Positions 12,401 through 27,520 of a stretch of 64,000 bases of DNA are shown one piece after another. A program made the position numbers and the translations under genes. Source of the stretch: Linnemannia elongata. Lineage: Eukaryota > Mortierellomycota > Mortierellomycetes > Mortierellales > Mortierellaceae. Location of the stretch: contig JAXBDG010000006.1 of NCBI GenBank assembly GCA_036320915.1, forward strand, positions 62,001 to 126,000. The letters are read 5' to 3'. The notes beneath the pieces are model-generated. The model ran no database searches and was not told the DNA's origin. It was given only the letters and a program-made list of their open reading frames with translations. Positions within the stretch are counted from its first letter, which is position 1. The number at the start of each line of letters is the position of its first letter.

Positions 12401-13000
12401 GCGTTCTTCTTCCCGCTGCAGCTTGATCAGTTGAATGTCCAGATTCTGGAGAAACTCGTTCTTCCTAGGTGTTGATGATCCCTTGCCGGCTATTGCTGTC
12501 GTTGCAGTCGTTGTCGTTGCTGTCGTCGTGATATTATTACTAGTCTTGCTCTCTTTGATGGAGGTGTCGACTTTGAGGTTGGTAGGTAGTTGACTTTGAG
12601 GCAGTGACCGGTTCTCCTTTCCCTCCGGATTGTCCGAGGTTGATTGTGGATTGCGACTTGTTCTACTTTGGCTGTTGTTGTTGTTGCTGTTGATGTCGTT
12701 GCTAAGTGTGCTTGTTGTGAGAGGGGCAGTTTCAAGCGTGCTGTAGTTGTTTGTGCTGGCAGTACTGCCGCTGATATTGGTGTTGACATTGGTGTTGGTA
12801 TTGGTGCCGTAGGACAGCTCGGTCAGTGGGGCGGTAGAGCCTGTTGAGCGCCCGTCGAGGTTAGACTGTAAGGGCGAGGATGGGGTGGATTTGAAGCCAG
12901 CCTTCCAAGATGACCTTGACTTTTTCTTGTTGTGTTTCCGTGGTGGTGGAGGTCCGTTCTGGGGTTGTCGTGATGGCGAAGCTGGGTTCGGAGTTGACAT
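9443..13000 (-). CDS. TAPT1/EMP65-family multi-pass membrane protein
   Basis: Member of the TAPT1 family (human TAPT1, yeast Emp65), ER or ciliary-base membrane proteins; Emp65 acts with Slp1 in protecting ER proteins. Eight exons: 13000-12238, 12135-11954, 11845-11703, 11617-11464, 11364-11211, 11047-10880, 10789-10467, 10192-9443; 878 residues. The first about 255 residues are disordered and rich in Ser, Thr and Asn. The conserved core follows: VSLWDYLKEEL, the block from KCDLIK through DASRTYHFIRGQNAMKLY, IFDRLCCSFGQDIL, then TLNVAVNSYSNALLTLLISN and QFVEIKGSVFKKFEKENLFQ, the family's hallmark, and DWLKHAFITKFNQIRPSVYG. Several hydrophobic membrane segments follow this core and continue into the last exon (RRIGLAALPLACLVI). 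Start set at 13000 (MSTPNP); an in-frame ATG at 13141 exists but its upstream stretch looks non-coding. The exact molecular role is not readable from sequence. Confidence 0.93.
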
Positions 13001-13317
13001 GTCCCCGTTCTTGAGTTGATGAGATGTGATGGCTCCTTGTCTGTTGAGTTGAGTTGTCAAGAGGAGTTCACACCTTGTAAGGTGCAACAGGTTACCAGGA
13101 CATTCACGCAGGTCACGGGGAGAAGACAGTCCCAAATTCACAAGGCAATACTACGCGTTAAAAACAGAAAAAAATGTGCGGTTGTTGTGGTTTGCCGCCA
13201 ATTTTGAAGGGCGTTTATTTTGAACTTCAGGAACACACAGAATTAGAGACAATAGACACTTTCTCATTCTTCTCGTCCTTTCTTCGGCTCATCAGCACAC
13301 AACGGTCAACATACACG
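13001..13317. promoter_or_regulatory. divergent promoter, TAPT1-like / SMC5
   Basis: A 317-base gap separates two genes transcribed away from each other, so both promoters must lie here or in the 5' UTRs. I recognise no specific factor site or clear TATA box. Confidence 0.5.
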
Positions 13318-18394
<5,077 letters not shown>

Positions 18395-18687
18395 GACGTT
18401 CGTTTGCAACATGTAACATAGCGGTGTTTCTTTTTTTCTCTTTAGTATGGGTTTTTTAGTACTTTGGTAGTAAAATGAGAGAATCGAGAGGGAGAAGAGG
18501 AAGGAGAAACAAAAACGAGAACTTTGCATTGGAAACAAAAAGACCGCAATGTTGTTTGTGTGAGTGATTTGCACCAAGGAACAGTCTATTAGAGTCATGA
18601 ACGCGTCTGTCTTCATATCTAATCGCAAAATTTATTTCCAAATACCCAGGCAAAAAAAAAAAAAAAAAAAAGAGGGGCGAGAAAAAG
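18395..18687. other. tail-to-tail spacer, SMC5 / DUF924 gene
   Basis: Convergent 3' flanks of two genes. Contains an A run of about 19 at 18653-18671. No gene seen. Confidence 0.6.
18631..18636 (-). terminator. putative polyadenylation signal of the DUF924 gene
   Basis: Plus strand tttatt gives AATAAA on the coding strand about 52 bases past the stop codon, a normal spacing. Confidence 0.5.
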
Positions 18688-19667
18688 TTACCAGCGATCA
18701 CCACCAGTCTCGAGATGGACCTTCTCGGCCTCGGTAGAAGTACGACCCAAGATTTCATTACGATGAGGGAAACGACCAAACTTTTGGATAACTGCCTCGT
18801 GGGCTTTTGCAAAGGTGAGACAGTCCTTGAACAGGTCCTTAAAGGCCGGCTCGACCTCATTGTATTCCTGAGTGAACTCGCGCACACATGTCGCCTGATC
18901 TTCTACGCTCTCCGAGTGCATCAATGGCTATTTGAGGAGAAGAGCGAGGTTGGAATTAGTTAAAAAGTACAGTAGAGTACATTCAATTTGGGGCGGATCT
19001 GCAAAGCATTTCGTACCATGTAGAGAAAGTGGCGGAAGAAAGGATGAACGGTATGACAAGACTTTTTAGCCAAAGCCTCCTCAACAACCTGTCTCGCCAA
19101 GGGATCAAATTCCGTAAAGGGACGGGGGGATCCACGAAAGATGTTGCGAGGGATTTGGTCGAGTAAGAGTGTCAATGCGACGGTCCCTTCACCTGTGGAT
19201 GTCATGCTGTTCCGGAACTCTTTGTCGACAAGTGCTCTCTCTGCGTCATCCTTGAATTCCACTCTATTTCATGGGGAAAAGGGGGAATTGGTTGGTTGTT
19301 TGATAAGAGGGGAGCACAATTGGTGAGTACATGCGAGATTATGCAGGGGAGCTGAGGTGAAAACACGAAAAGAGAAGACAAAGAGTGGTATGTACCTCAG
19401 TTGGTCGTCGAGTTCGGGGGTGCTTCTGTACCAAAACATAAAGTTCTCGCGCTTCAACGGCTGATCGGGGCGATAACCTAGTCAACAGAGAGAGGTGAGG
19501 GGTAACAAGGGTCAATTGAGAGTCCTCTTAAAGTCAAGCAAGGTAGGATATGATCCGCGGTACGTTACACCGCGTTAGAAACGGGGAAGCGTGTTATTAC
19601 CCTTGAACCAAAAGTCCAAGAGGCGCTTTGAGGTGGAGATGGCGGCAGTTGCTGCAGGGACAGTCAT
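18688..19667 (-). CDS. DUF924 family protein
   Basis: Four exons: 19667-19601, 19477-19396, 19263-19017, 18927-18688; 211 residues, about the usual size of the family. Family features seen in order: LLDFWF near the N-terminus, FMFWYRSTPELDDQLR, LLLDQIPRNIFRGSPRPF (the strongest match), HPFFRHFLYM joined across an intron to PLMHSES, and IQKFGRFPHRNEILGRTST near the C-terminus. DUF924 proteins occur in bacteria, fungi and plants, are helical and TPR-like, and have no established biochemical role. No signal peptide or membrane segment is evident, so it is probably soluble. Start taken at the only ATG upstream of the conserved LLDFWF motif. The family is confident, the function unknown. Confidence 0.9.
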
Positions 19668-20239
19668 GTTGAATGAGAATGAGTGTGAATCAGAATCAGA
19701 ATCAGAATCAGAAGGAAAAGAAGGAAGGAAGGAGTCGAGTGTGAGAGGGATCGATTAGTTATGTTCAGCAGTTGAGGGCGTGTCTGAGGGTAATGAGGAA
19801 TGAGAAGAAGAAGGAGAATGAAGCGTTAAAAGAGGGTGGCAAGAGAAACGAGAACAAGGACAAAGACAAAGTAAGAGTCATTCTGTATTGGTGTTCTAGG
19901 TTAAGTGAAGAAAAAGAAACGTCCTCGTGGAACAAGGCCAATTGTGCGGGCATATGTGGACTGCATAAGCAAAGAATAGAAAGACAGCGAACAAAAATGG
20001 TTGACAGAACTGACAATGCGCAGTCTAGAACGTTGGTACGTGTTCTCGACCTATATTTGTCAGGGACGATCGAGAACCTTACTTTTATTTTACCACTTGT
20101 ACCTCTGCAACAAAACAAAGAACTAGCTACTCAAACACGGACACAACCATTCGCTCGAGCCTCCCTGGTGGAAAAATACCGAGAAACTATACCATGGTCA
20201 AAAGGGTAGTCGTTTTGAATTCGAAGGATATCTTCTGAC
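19668..20239. other. intergenic
   Basis: No gene supported. Holds a short tandem hexamer (about four copies of GAATCA near 19687-19710) just upstream of the DUF924 start, and several short frames on both strands without family resemblance. Probably the DUF924 promoter and the former promoter of the lipase pseudogene. Confidence 0.55.
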
Positions 20240-21056
20240 TACTGGCGCCCTTCCTTAGTCCTCGTCCACGGCTTACACGCCAACCGAATCAATAACTGGC
20301 TCTACATCACCCCGCGCTTCGTCGCCAGTAGCTGCAGGAGTATATGGATAGGGTGTTGGCTGCGACGAATTCGACAAAGGTCGATATGTTGCATTATTCG
20401 TAAGGGTCGCTGATGCCAAGGTATTATATGAGGCACCTTGGTGGTGGTGCCAAAGTTCGTAAGTGTCCTCCTGAGACTTTGAGTGACGGGTGGTTTCTGT
20501 CTATCAGGGATTGTTGGGCTGGCTACTGGCGTGTTTTTGTTCAAATTTCTGGGTTATGGACAAGCTTGCGGCTCTGGGTGTTATGCAGTACGGCATCACC
20601 CTGCCACGATTGATTCCGATCCTGAAGTCTCTTGGTCTTTATGATCCCGTCAAGAGGTACGCGTACTTTCTTTCAAGTGGTCAACTCTCCCAACACGAAG
20701 TGTTTTTCTTGAAGGCGCATCCTCCTCATTCTGCCAACCACAACCATCAAGTGTTTGACACGGTCTGTTTGTCGTGCTTCCACTTCCTCACCAACAGCTC
20801 AGTCCTCAAAGGTATGAACCAAGGCGGCAACACCATGCTTGGCGTCAAGTATCTGATGATTGTCACCAAGTATGTCAAATTTTGGTCATGCATTTTTTTT
20901 TAATTACTCTTTTGAACTTTGAACACTGAGCACCATTGTCTTTTTTCATCTTCATACATTCCTCCCTAGATACAACCGTATACAAGCGGTTTCTTTCGAG
21001 GCAAGAAACCCCTCGTACACAACCATGTCATTCGAGACTGGTGTTTCCTAAAATAA
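20240..21056 (+). pseudogene. decayed class-2 (LipA/EstA-like) alpha/beta-hydrolase lipase
   Basis: Pieces of a secreted class-2 lipase lie in order but in different frames. First comes LVLVHGLHANRINNWLYITP, the oxyanion-loop region (about 20260). After an apparent internal deletion comes YMDRVLAATNSTKVDM (about 20345), then the nucleophile elbow, where the usual GHSQG reads H-Y-S-stop-G (about 20395). It is followed by SLMPRYYMRHLGGGAKVRK. A frame change precedes TVCLSCFHFLTNSSVLKGMN and GVKYLMIVTKY (20750-20870). A possible intron or insertion and another frame change precede the C-terminal piece GKKPLVHNHVIRDWCF (about 21000-21050). The stop in the active-site motif, at least two frameshifts and the missing segment make a working enzyme impossible. 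Limits are approximate; the original start is not identifiable. Confidence 0.8.
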
Positions 21057-21644
21057 CAAGGCCACATTTCGATAACTCGTGTTTATCTCCACTTAATTTG
21101 CGTTTTATTTTACTTTCTTATGACTCCCTTCAATGCGATGCCAAATCCAATGCTTTATACAATTTTTTTATCGATATCAATAGCGTTGGTGTCGAGAGCG
21201 GTGCATGCGTTTTTCACTCCAGAGGTGAACCGGAACACCAGTTGCGCCGACTAATGGTAGTTGCTTCATTTTGGTGGCGCTTTGAAACTTTCGACAGGTA
21301 TCTCATTCACGATGCTGTTTTGTTCTATTCACATCTGTCCTTCAACCAAGGCTCTTTCGAAATAAAGAGCATTCTTCTTCGGTCAAATTGTAAGTATTAC
21401 CTTAGCTTTGCAAGGGCACATTTTTGCAACAAGAAAAAAAAGGCGGAAACTACAGTTGATACGTTTAACGCAGGAGGAGGAAAAGGTGCAAAGTGAAAAG
21501 TGTGTGTGGTATGTGAAATTATCAAACGTAAAATGTTGAGATGCGTGCAACAGCGGGTCGAATGGAAAGGACAGTTTTCTTTATTTTGTCAAATGGAGGA
21601 GGGAAGGAAAGGGCGTGACACCAAGCACAGCTACTATGTTAACC
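21057..21644. other. spacer between lipase pseudogene and PUF60-like gene
   Basis: A reading frame of about 186 codons begins at 20936 and runs through to 21496, but it overlaps the lipase relic in another frame and resembles no family I know. I do not call it. The right part is the PUF60-like 3' UTR. Confidence 0.5.
21580..21585 (-). terminator. putative polyadenylation signal of the PUF60-like gene
   Basis: Plus strand tttatt gives AATAAA on the coding strand about 60 bases past the stop codon. Confidence 0.5.
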
Positions 21645-24446
21645 TTAGACAAGTCTTCCGGCAATGTACTCCTGCTGGTCAAAAAGGGTCGCCTGAATAG
21701 TCTTGCCATCAAACTGTCTGCCGTTCAACTGTGCTGCCGCCGATCTTGCATCTGTTTGACCATGAGAAGAGCATTACATGGTTAGTTTTTTTTTAATGCA
21801 AACATCGGTCCTAATATCTTGTAGCAAGTTATACCCATGAAAGAAGAAAGGAGCACGTACCGGTAGGAGAAGCAAATTGGATAAAGATGCGAAGGAAACC
21901 ATCGGCAAGCGGCAAAAGTTTGACCAGGATGACAGGTCCATATTTGGAGCACTCTTCCTTGAACTCTTCCTCCAATTGATCGTCAATGTCCTCAGGAGTC
22001 GCGTTGTACTGTAACCGGACAACGGTCGAGTGATCCATCTCCTTGGCCTGCTGGGTAGTCGCAGAAGCAGGTGGTACGATACCACCACTCCGTGCCAGAC
22101 TCTGCATCACCAAGTATCGTTGGTTACCACTAATGCTCATGTTCTCTTCCGACGCCACAGACTCTCTGTCGTTACCCATGTTGGCTCCTGATGACTGACC
22201 AATCGCCACAAGTCGCTGTGCTGTCGATGCCGCTGTTGCCGTTGCCCTCGCGATCACTATCGTAGAATTGCCAACGGTGGATAGTAAGTCTCAAATACCA
22301 TTTCTGATACTCTTAATCAAGAAACCACGGCAAAAACAAAAAAAAGTTGCAAGCGCTTACTGGCGGGGCTCACGGAATTGGACTGGGTAGCTTGAGGAGC
22401 AGGGCGAACCTGGGATGGGGAGGCAGTTGATGGAGCGACAGGTGGAAGACCCTCAAGAGACTTCATACCCTCAGGCAAAGGACCGCCAATAATGGCTTTG
22501 CATACGCCCATAGGGACGTCCAACAGCATAAAACCCTTCATAGAATCGACAATCGTGTCAATGGAAGTGCCCGATTCGAATTGAACATATCTAGTTGGCG
22601 TGGTGGCAAGACAGCGATTAGTAAGTGCTCAAACGATATTCTCTATGATTCTGTCCGACCCGTGGTCAAGACATATGAAGAAGGTTAGCATTTTCATGGC
22701 CAAAAAAAAAGAGAATGAGGAATGTGGTGAGGTAAGGTCGACGAATTCAGGCAAACAACGGCGACGTGGCAGTGGACCTCCTGCTACTTGCGATCTCGAA
22801 GGTGATGCCTGGTAAGCGTCTCTGATCCAAAATGAAAATACCAGCAAACAGGCTCCCGCTTCCATCGCTGCGCATCCATATCCTCTTGAACGTCGCCAGG
22901 GCCCAAACGTCTTTTTGTCCTGCTGTCCACGGAGAATGTCCCAAAACCACGAATGCCCCATTATGCGGCGAAGGGTCCATGCAGTTGTCGAAAGAGTCGC
23001 GAGTATGAGGCACATGGATCAGTGGGTAAGAGAGAAGGAAAAGAAAAACGAAGAAGAGGAAGAGGAAGAAAAACAAAGAGTGACCACAAGAGGAGATGGT
23101 AAGGCGATAAAGCAGGTGAGCATCATGCCGGGGCGTCAAACAAGCATTCCTCTTTTGGCGTGTTGAGTGACAGAGTAACCAAAAAACCATCAAAGCCGAA
23201 AGGTATCATGTAGGTTGCCAATATGTTGGACCGCAATTCATAAGGGTGGTGCAATGTAGCTACAACCTTTAGGGCAAATTGTACACAGTGCTTACCCGTA
23301 TCCGCGGTGTTTCCGTGTAATGAGATCAGGCTATCGGCACATAAAACAATGAAAACAAATTAGTTGGGCGATCAATATGCGATAAGAATCAATGACAACA
23401 GCGATTCTCCAGTCAAGCTGGGCTACTCACTGTGAGAACACATTTCTCGACAGCCCCGAACGCAGAAAAGATGCCGGCGAGATCCGATTCTGATACGAGC
23501 GAGCCAATGTTCGCTACGTAGATGCGATCCTCAGGTGCTGGGGGCAGCTCATCCAGTCCTGCAGAGTCGTAGTTCTTGGGCCGACCTATCTTGAGATGGC
23601 GCCCTCCAATGTCGATCGTATCCGTCGCCTGGACGGCCAAGATGGCAGCCTCGGGTATTTCGTATTCAACAAAGCAAAATCCACGATGTTTTCCTGTCGC
23701 TGTATCGACCTTGAGTGCCAGCTCCTTGATAGCTCCGAATCGACTGAGTTTCTGACGGACATCGTCTTCGGTTGCTTCGAAGGAGATCGATCCTACATAG
23801 ATCCTGCAGAGCGATTTGCGCTGCTCCGAGATGTTGGCGATGGCGAGGGAAGGCTCTGGTTCAGTCGCAGACGTGAGTGCCCCTGCCTTGACAAGCTACA
23901 AATGTAAAAAGATGTGGTTAGGTTCGTTTGGTGAAGCACCAGCTTGCAGAGGGCTGTATCGTTTGAACATGGTTAACGGTTATATTACCTCCTCCTGGAC
24001 TTCCCGTGCGTACTGCTTTGCCCGTTCCAGCGCCTTTGTTTGCGATTCTGTCAGTCCTGTTTGAGGGTCTCTTGCTTCTGACACAGGCTCTGCTGATTCT
24101 ACTGTCGAAAAGAATAGGAGGTGTGATGGAGTGAGAAGGTCTGTTCATGGCGCAATCTTATCCGAACACTGACTGCCGTCGGTCGCTTCGCAAGAGAAAC
24201 GTAAAAAAACGTACCGTTCCGTGAAGTTACTTCTGCTGTGCTGTCCTTGTCAGCGTTGGTGTGGTCGCCCTCTTCGTCTGCAGAATGGTCTTCGGTGTGA
24301 TCTACGCGCGGTTTTTTGGATGAGCTCTCGTTGTTGCTGTTGTTGCTGCTAGGTGAGGGTGAGTCGTGTGTGGTATCGTTGTTGTCATTATCACTATCGT
24401 CAACGTGTCGCTTGAGGGCATTGTGGGTCTGTTCGGTGTCTTCCAT
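21645..24446 (-). CDS. PUF60-like poly(U)-binding splicing factor (RRM-RRM-UHM)
   Basis: Relative of PUF60/Half-pint, which binds U-rich tracts near 3' splice sites and works with U2AF. Seven exons: 24446-24215, 24101-23989, 23895-23431, 23330-23296, 22590-22361, 22256-21861, 21751-21645; 525 residues. After an acidic Asn/Asp/Ser N-terminus come RRM1 (RIYVGSISFEATEDDVRQKL, with RNP1-like HRGFCFVEY), RRM2 (RIYVANIGSLVSESDLAGIF, continuing through a 35-base exon coding RKHRGYG into YVQFE) and, after a Pro/Ser/Gln linker, a C-terminal U2AF-homology motif. The UHM shows the acidic helix DIDDQLEEEFKEECSKYG and an R-X-F loop in LNGRQF, the features that bind tryptophan ligands. Spacing and order match PUF60 rather than RBM39. 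Start is the first ATG of the frame. Confidence 0.9.
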
Positions 24447-24684
24447 GGTTCTCCTTTGTGTGCGTACTGTTGTTCTACTGTTCTAGGATAGGGAGGGTTG
24501 GAGTGATGGATGTAAAAGAAGAATGAGGAGGCGAGGAGGCGTGGATTCAAACACACCCAAAACAATATCTTCTTTTGTTCTTTTGGTCTGATTTTGGGCC
24601 AATGAAAACCACGTCACCTCCAGACCAATATAAAGGAGCTGATCTTCTCAACGACCATTCATTCATTCAACACTCAAGTCAGCC
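24447..24684. promoter_or_regulatory. divergent promoter, PUF60-like / EF-P
   Basis: The 238 bases between two diverging start codons must carry both promoters. No specific site recognised. Confidence 0.5.
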
Positions 24685-25864
24685 ATGCTCCAATCAAGGA
24701 TCCTCACAAACACAACCCTTCTCGCTAGGGTCTGTCTCAGCCGCTCGCCCCTCGCTCCTCAAGTAAGCGGCCCGACCCAACCTCACCTGAGCCTGTAGTC
24801 CGACTCTGAACACACTTCCGACACGCTCAGCCTCCCTGCCTGTCTTCAGGAATAGTCGCAGGAGACCTTGACACAAAACTCATTCTCAACCCAACTCAAT
24901 TCAACAATCAATGATAGAGACCTGCAGTGGCAGCTTACAGGGCATTGCAATGGGATCAGGAGCGTGGATTCAAGACCAACGTCCTTCAGGTCCGCAGAGG
25001 AAACGTTGTCGAGATCAACAACGTCCTCGCTGTCGTCCTTAAGCGCGAGTCCTCAGTGGTTAGTATCCATCAATCGGTCAGTTGTGGAGGGAGGTGTTTT
25101 TTAAACAATACGAGATCTTATTTTGACTAACAAAGGCATGCTGTTGTAATTAGATGGGTCGTGGAACCTCAACGATCAAGGTGAGCAATCGGACGACAAC
25201 AAGCATCTCTGGATAGATTCACTGATAGGGAACCAGGCAAAAGTCGGAGGAAAAGAAAAACTGAAGGATCCTTTTTTATGAACTATCATCCTCCTCCCAG
25301 CTCGATCTCCAGGACTTGTTGACAGGAACTAAGCACACTGAGCGCTACAGATCAGGAGACATGGTTGAGGTGACAGAGTTAGAAGAGCACAAGTGTCAGT
25401 TTCTCTACAAGGGTGAGGGCCAGCTCCATCTCATGGACCCCGATACCTTTGAGATGTATGAGGTCCCAGAATCTGTCCTCGAAGGTAAATGCTTTGACAG
25501 TTGATCTGCTCTTTCTTGGTGTTGCCAGGATAGCTAGGATCCATAATTGACGCGTGATTGTTAACCGTCTACGCGGAGAATAGAGAAGCAGATTCAATTA
25601 CTGTTGCCTGATATGCCGGTATCGTTGTCCATGTTCCAGCCTGACCCAGATATCCCTGGGAAGCCCATTTCGATCAAGCTGCCCTCACAGGCTGTCTACG
25701 AAGTCGTGGAGACGCACCCCTCGGCACAGCAGGCCAACAAGGGCACGATCTATAAGAACGCAGACTTGCAGAACGGGATTAAGGTGCAGGTGCCTGACTT
25801 TGTCAATGTTGGCGATAAGGTCATTGTCGACACCGAGACCGGCAAGTATATCAAGCGCGCTTAA
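24685..25864 (+). CDS. organellar elongation factor P (EF-P)
   Basis: EF-P helps ribosomes join difficult residues, notably consecutive prolines. Five exons: 24685-24762, 24960-25058, 25154-25180, 25301-25484, 25584-25864; 222 residues. The first exon encodes an Arg/Leu/Ser-rich leader starting MLQSRILTN, typical of a mitochondrial presequence. Then all three EF-P domains: RGFKTNVLQVRRGNVVEI and DLQDLLTGTKHTERYRSGD (domain I), the middle OB fold around FLYKGEGQLHLMDP, and the C-terminal domain with GIKVQVPDFVNVGDKVIVDT. The domain I tip, where bacteria carry the modified Lys or Arg, reads ESSVMGRG and is built by a 27-base exon. The second exon's acceptor (24959) was chosen for phase; nearby AGs are possible, so the join of leader and body is the least certain part. 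The second donor may also be three bases earlier. Confidence 0.9.
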
Positions 25865-26136
25865 CAATGTTCTTCCTGTTGAACAGATGAGCAGTAGAAC
25901 TTGGGTCGGATCGGAAAATAAAGTTATCTCTAGTGTCATGTGAGACTGGGAATAAGAATTGAGAATAGACGGTTGCAGAAGTTGCGATTTAATTTTTATT
26001 CGGTGACCACCTTTGTTCCTGTCTCCGAAGAGGGCAGGAACAGAGGCGAGTAGAGAGAGTGTCGAGGAGATGGGTTCGACCGCTTTGATTGATCTATCCC
26101 TCCTTCTCTCCTCTCCCTACTCAACATATAATAACC
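25865..26136. other. spacer, EF-P / ATP synthase subunit e
   Basis: Tandem genes 272 bases apart: EF-P 3' UTR then the ATP synthase subunit e promoter. No further feature seen beyond the polyadenylation signal. Confidence 0.5.
25917..25922 (+). terminator. putative polyadenylation signal of EF-P
   Basis: AATAAA 53 bases after the stop codon, ordinary spacing. Confidence 0.55.
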
Positions 26137-27131
26137 ATGTCTGCCCCCGCCGCCGCCGTCAACCCCATCCGCAACGTACGTTTGTAGACCACAGTTGTCA
26201 CTCGTCAACGAGGAGAATATAGCTCATGCTCATTTCAACAGTATTGTGCCTTACTACCGAATCAACAAACGATCGGAAAAAAAAGGAATAAGAGATTTCA
26301 GGGACAAAAAATATAACGAAAGACGAACGGCTGCAACTCTCCCCCAGTACTCCTCTGCACAACACAACCCGCTGCTGCTTTCTCGATTGCAATTAACGAC
26401 ACAGCAGGAAAACAACAATCGAGGATTCGGCATCTATGATACCCCGTTGTGCGCCCTAGGCCCCGCAGTAGCCAGGCTGGACTCTCTCTTCCGCTACTCC
26501 GACCTTCGACGACATCACGCCAAGGTGGAGCAGTATCGTGCTGATCAGGAGTGTGAGGCGATCACTTTTTTCACCTTTACCACAACAACGACATCTTTTT
26601 CAAGTACCCTTCTGCAATCAACACAACACTCGGGAACGATACTCCACCAAGCCCACCCTAGACACAGGATATCCTCGTCAATTGAACAACACTCCCCCCT
26701 CCCGCGACAAGACTAGCGATCTAACCTTACTCCTCTTTACATGTGATTATATGAAATAGGTCGCTCGCTGGTCTGCCTTGGCTGCCGGTCTCGTCTACGG
26801 CTATGTTCACCACAACACCTTGACCGCCTTGGAGCACAACCGCGCCGAGCAGAAGAAGATCGAGCACCGCGATCACTTGATTGCCCAGGCCAAGGCTGAG
26901 TGGACCAAGATGAACACTCCCACCGGAGGTAACCATTCAATCCATTTTTTACGACTTTCTCTCGGGACTTACTTTGATCTTTGGGACTCGAGGAAGTGTC
27001 ATGATCTATTGTGTACTAATAATGAACCTCCTTTTGTTCTATTATCGACTTGTGTAGGAGTTGTTACTGATCCCGAGAGCCCTAACTTCGACTTGGAGAA
27101 GGTCTTGATCCACCTCTCGGAGACCGCATAA
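26137..27131 (+). CDS. ATP21: mitochondrial F1Fo-ATP synthase subunit e
   Basis: Small inner-membrane subunit needed for ATP synthase dimers and cristae shape (yeast Atp21/Tim11). Three exons: 26137-26175, 26760-26928, 27058-27131; 93 residues, the usual size. It begins MSAPAAAVNPIRNVARWSAL, followed by the single membrane helix AAGLVYGYVHH. The motif GLVYGYVHH contains the GxxxG-like pattern (G-x-x-x-G/Y region) typical of the subunit, and a charged helix HNRAEQKKIEHRDHLIAQAK follows. The first intron is 584 bases, far longer than others in this window; its interior carries a 173-codon open frame that I regard as non-coding. Identification rests on short but characteristic sequence. Confidence 0.88.
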
Positions 27132-27520
27132 AAAGCCAAAAAAAATCCGACATTAAATCACCCATTTTGTAACACCTTTCACCTCTCACCTCACTCACCC
27201 CTTTTTTTCTACAACAAATACCTTGCATGGAGTTGGGCCTCGGAAAAACAAATCAATACCGAGCGAAAAAAAAATAAACTAAGCATCCCTTATGGTCTTT
27301 TTACGCACGCGTGGATTTGCGGGTCCTTGGAAGAAACGCGAAGAAAAAGAAAGACAGGGAAGTAACAGGGCAGCAACAACACAGCAATAACAACAACAAC
27401 AACAACAACAACTGAACAAGAATACGCAATAGGAGGGAAGAAGGCTTGTTATTTTTCCAGTGGTGGGATACTGGAGTGGAGCTGCAAGTGAAGGCAAAAA
27501 AAATGAACAGTGCTATGCGA
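27132..27520. other. tail-to-tail spacer, ATP synthase subunit e / eIF2D
   Basis: Convergent 3' flanks. Contains a CAA-rich run near 27380-27412 and A runs. No gene seen. Confidence 0.55.
27273..27278 (+). terminator. putative polyadenylation signal of ATP synthase subunit e
   Basis: AATAAA about 140 bases after the stop codon, within an A-rich run; the A-rich context lowers confidence. Confidence 0.4.

Noticed and set aside
13001..13141. upstream start of the TAPT1-like protein
   Set aside because: The extra 47 residues are not protein-like and the ATG at 13000 starts the typical disordered N-terminus.
20936..21496. 186-codon plus-strand frame next to the lipase relic
   Set aside because: Overlaps the C-terminal lipase fragment in another frame, has no family resemblance and no clear start context.
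26195..26716. 173-codon frame as a separate gene
   Set aside because: Lies wholly inside the intron that must be removed to make ATP synthase subunit e and resembles no family.
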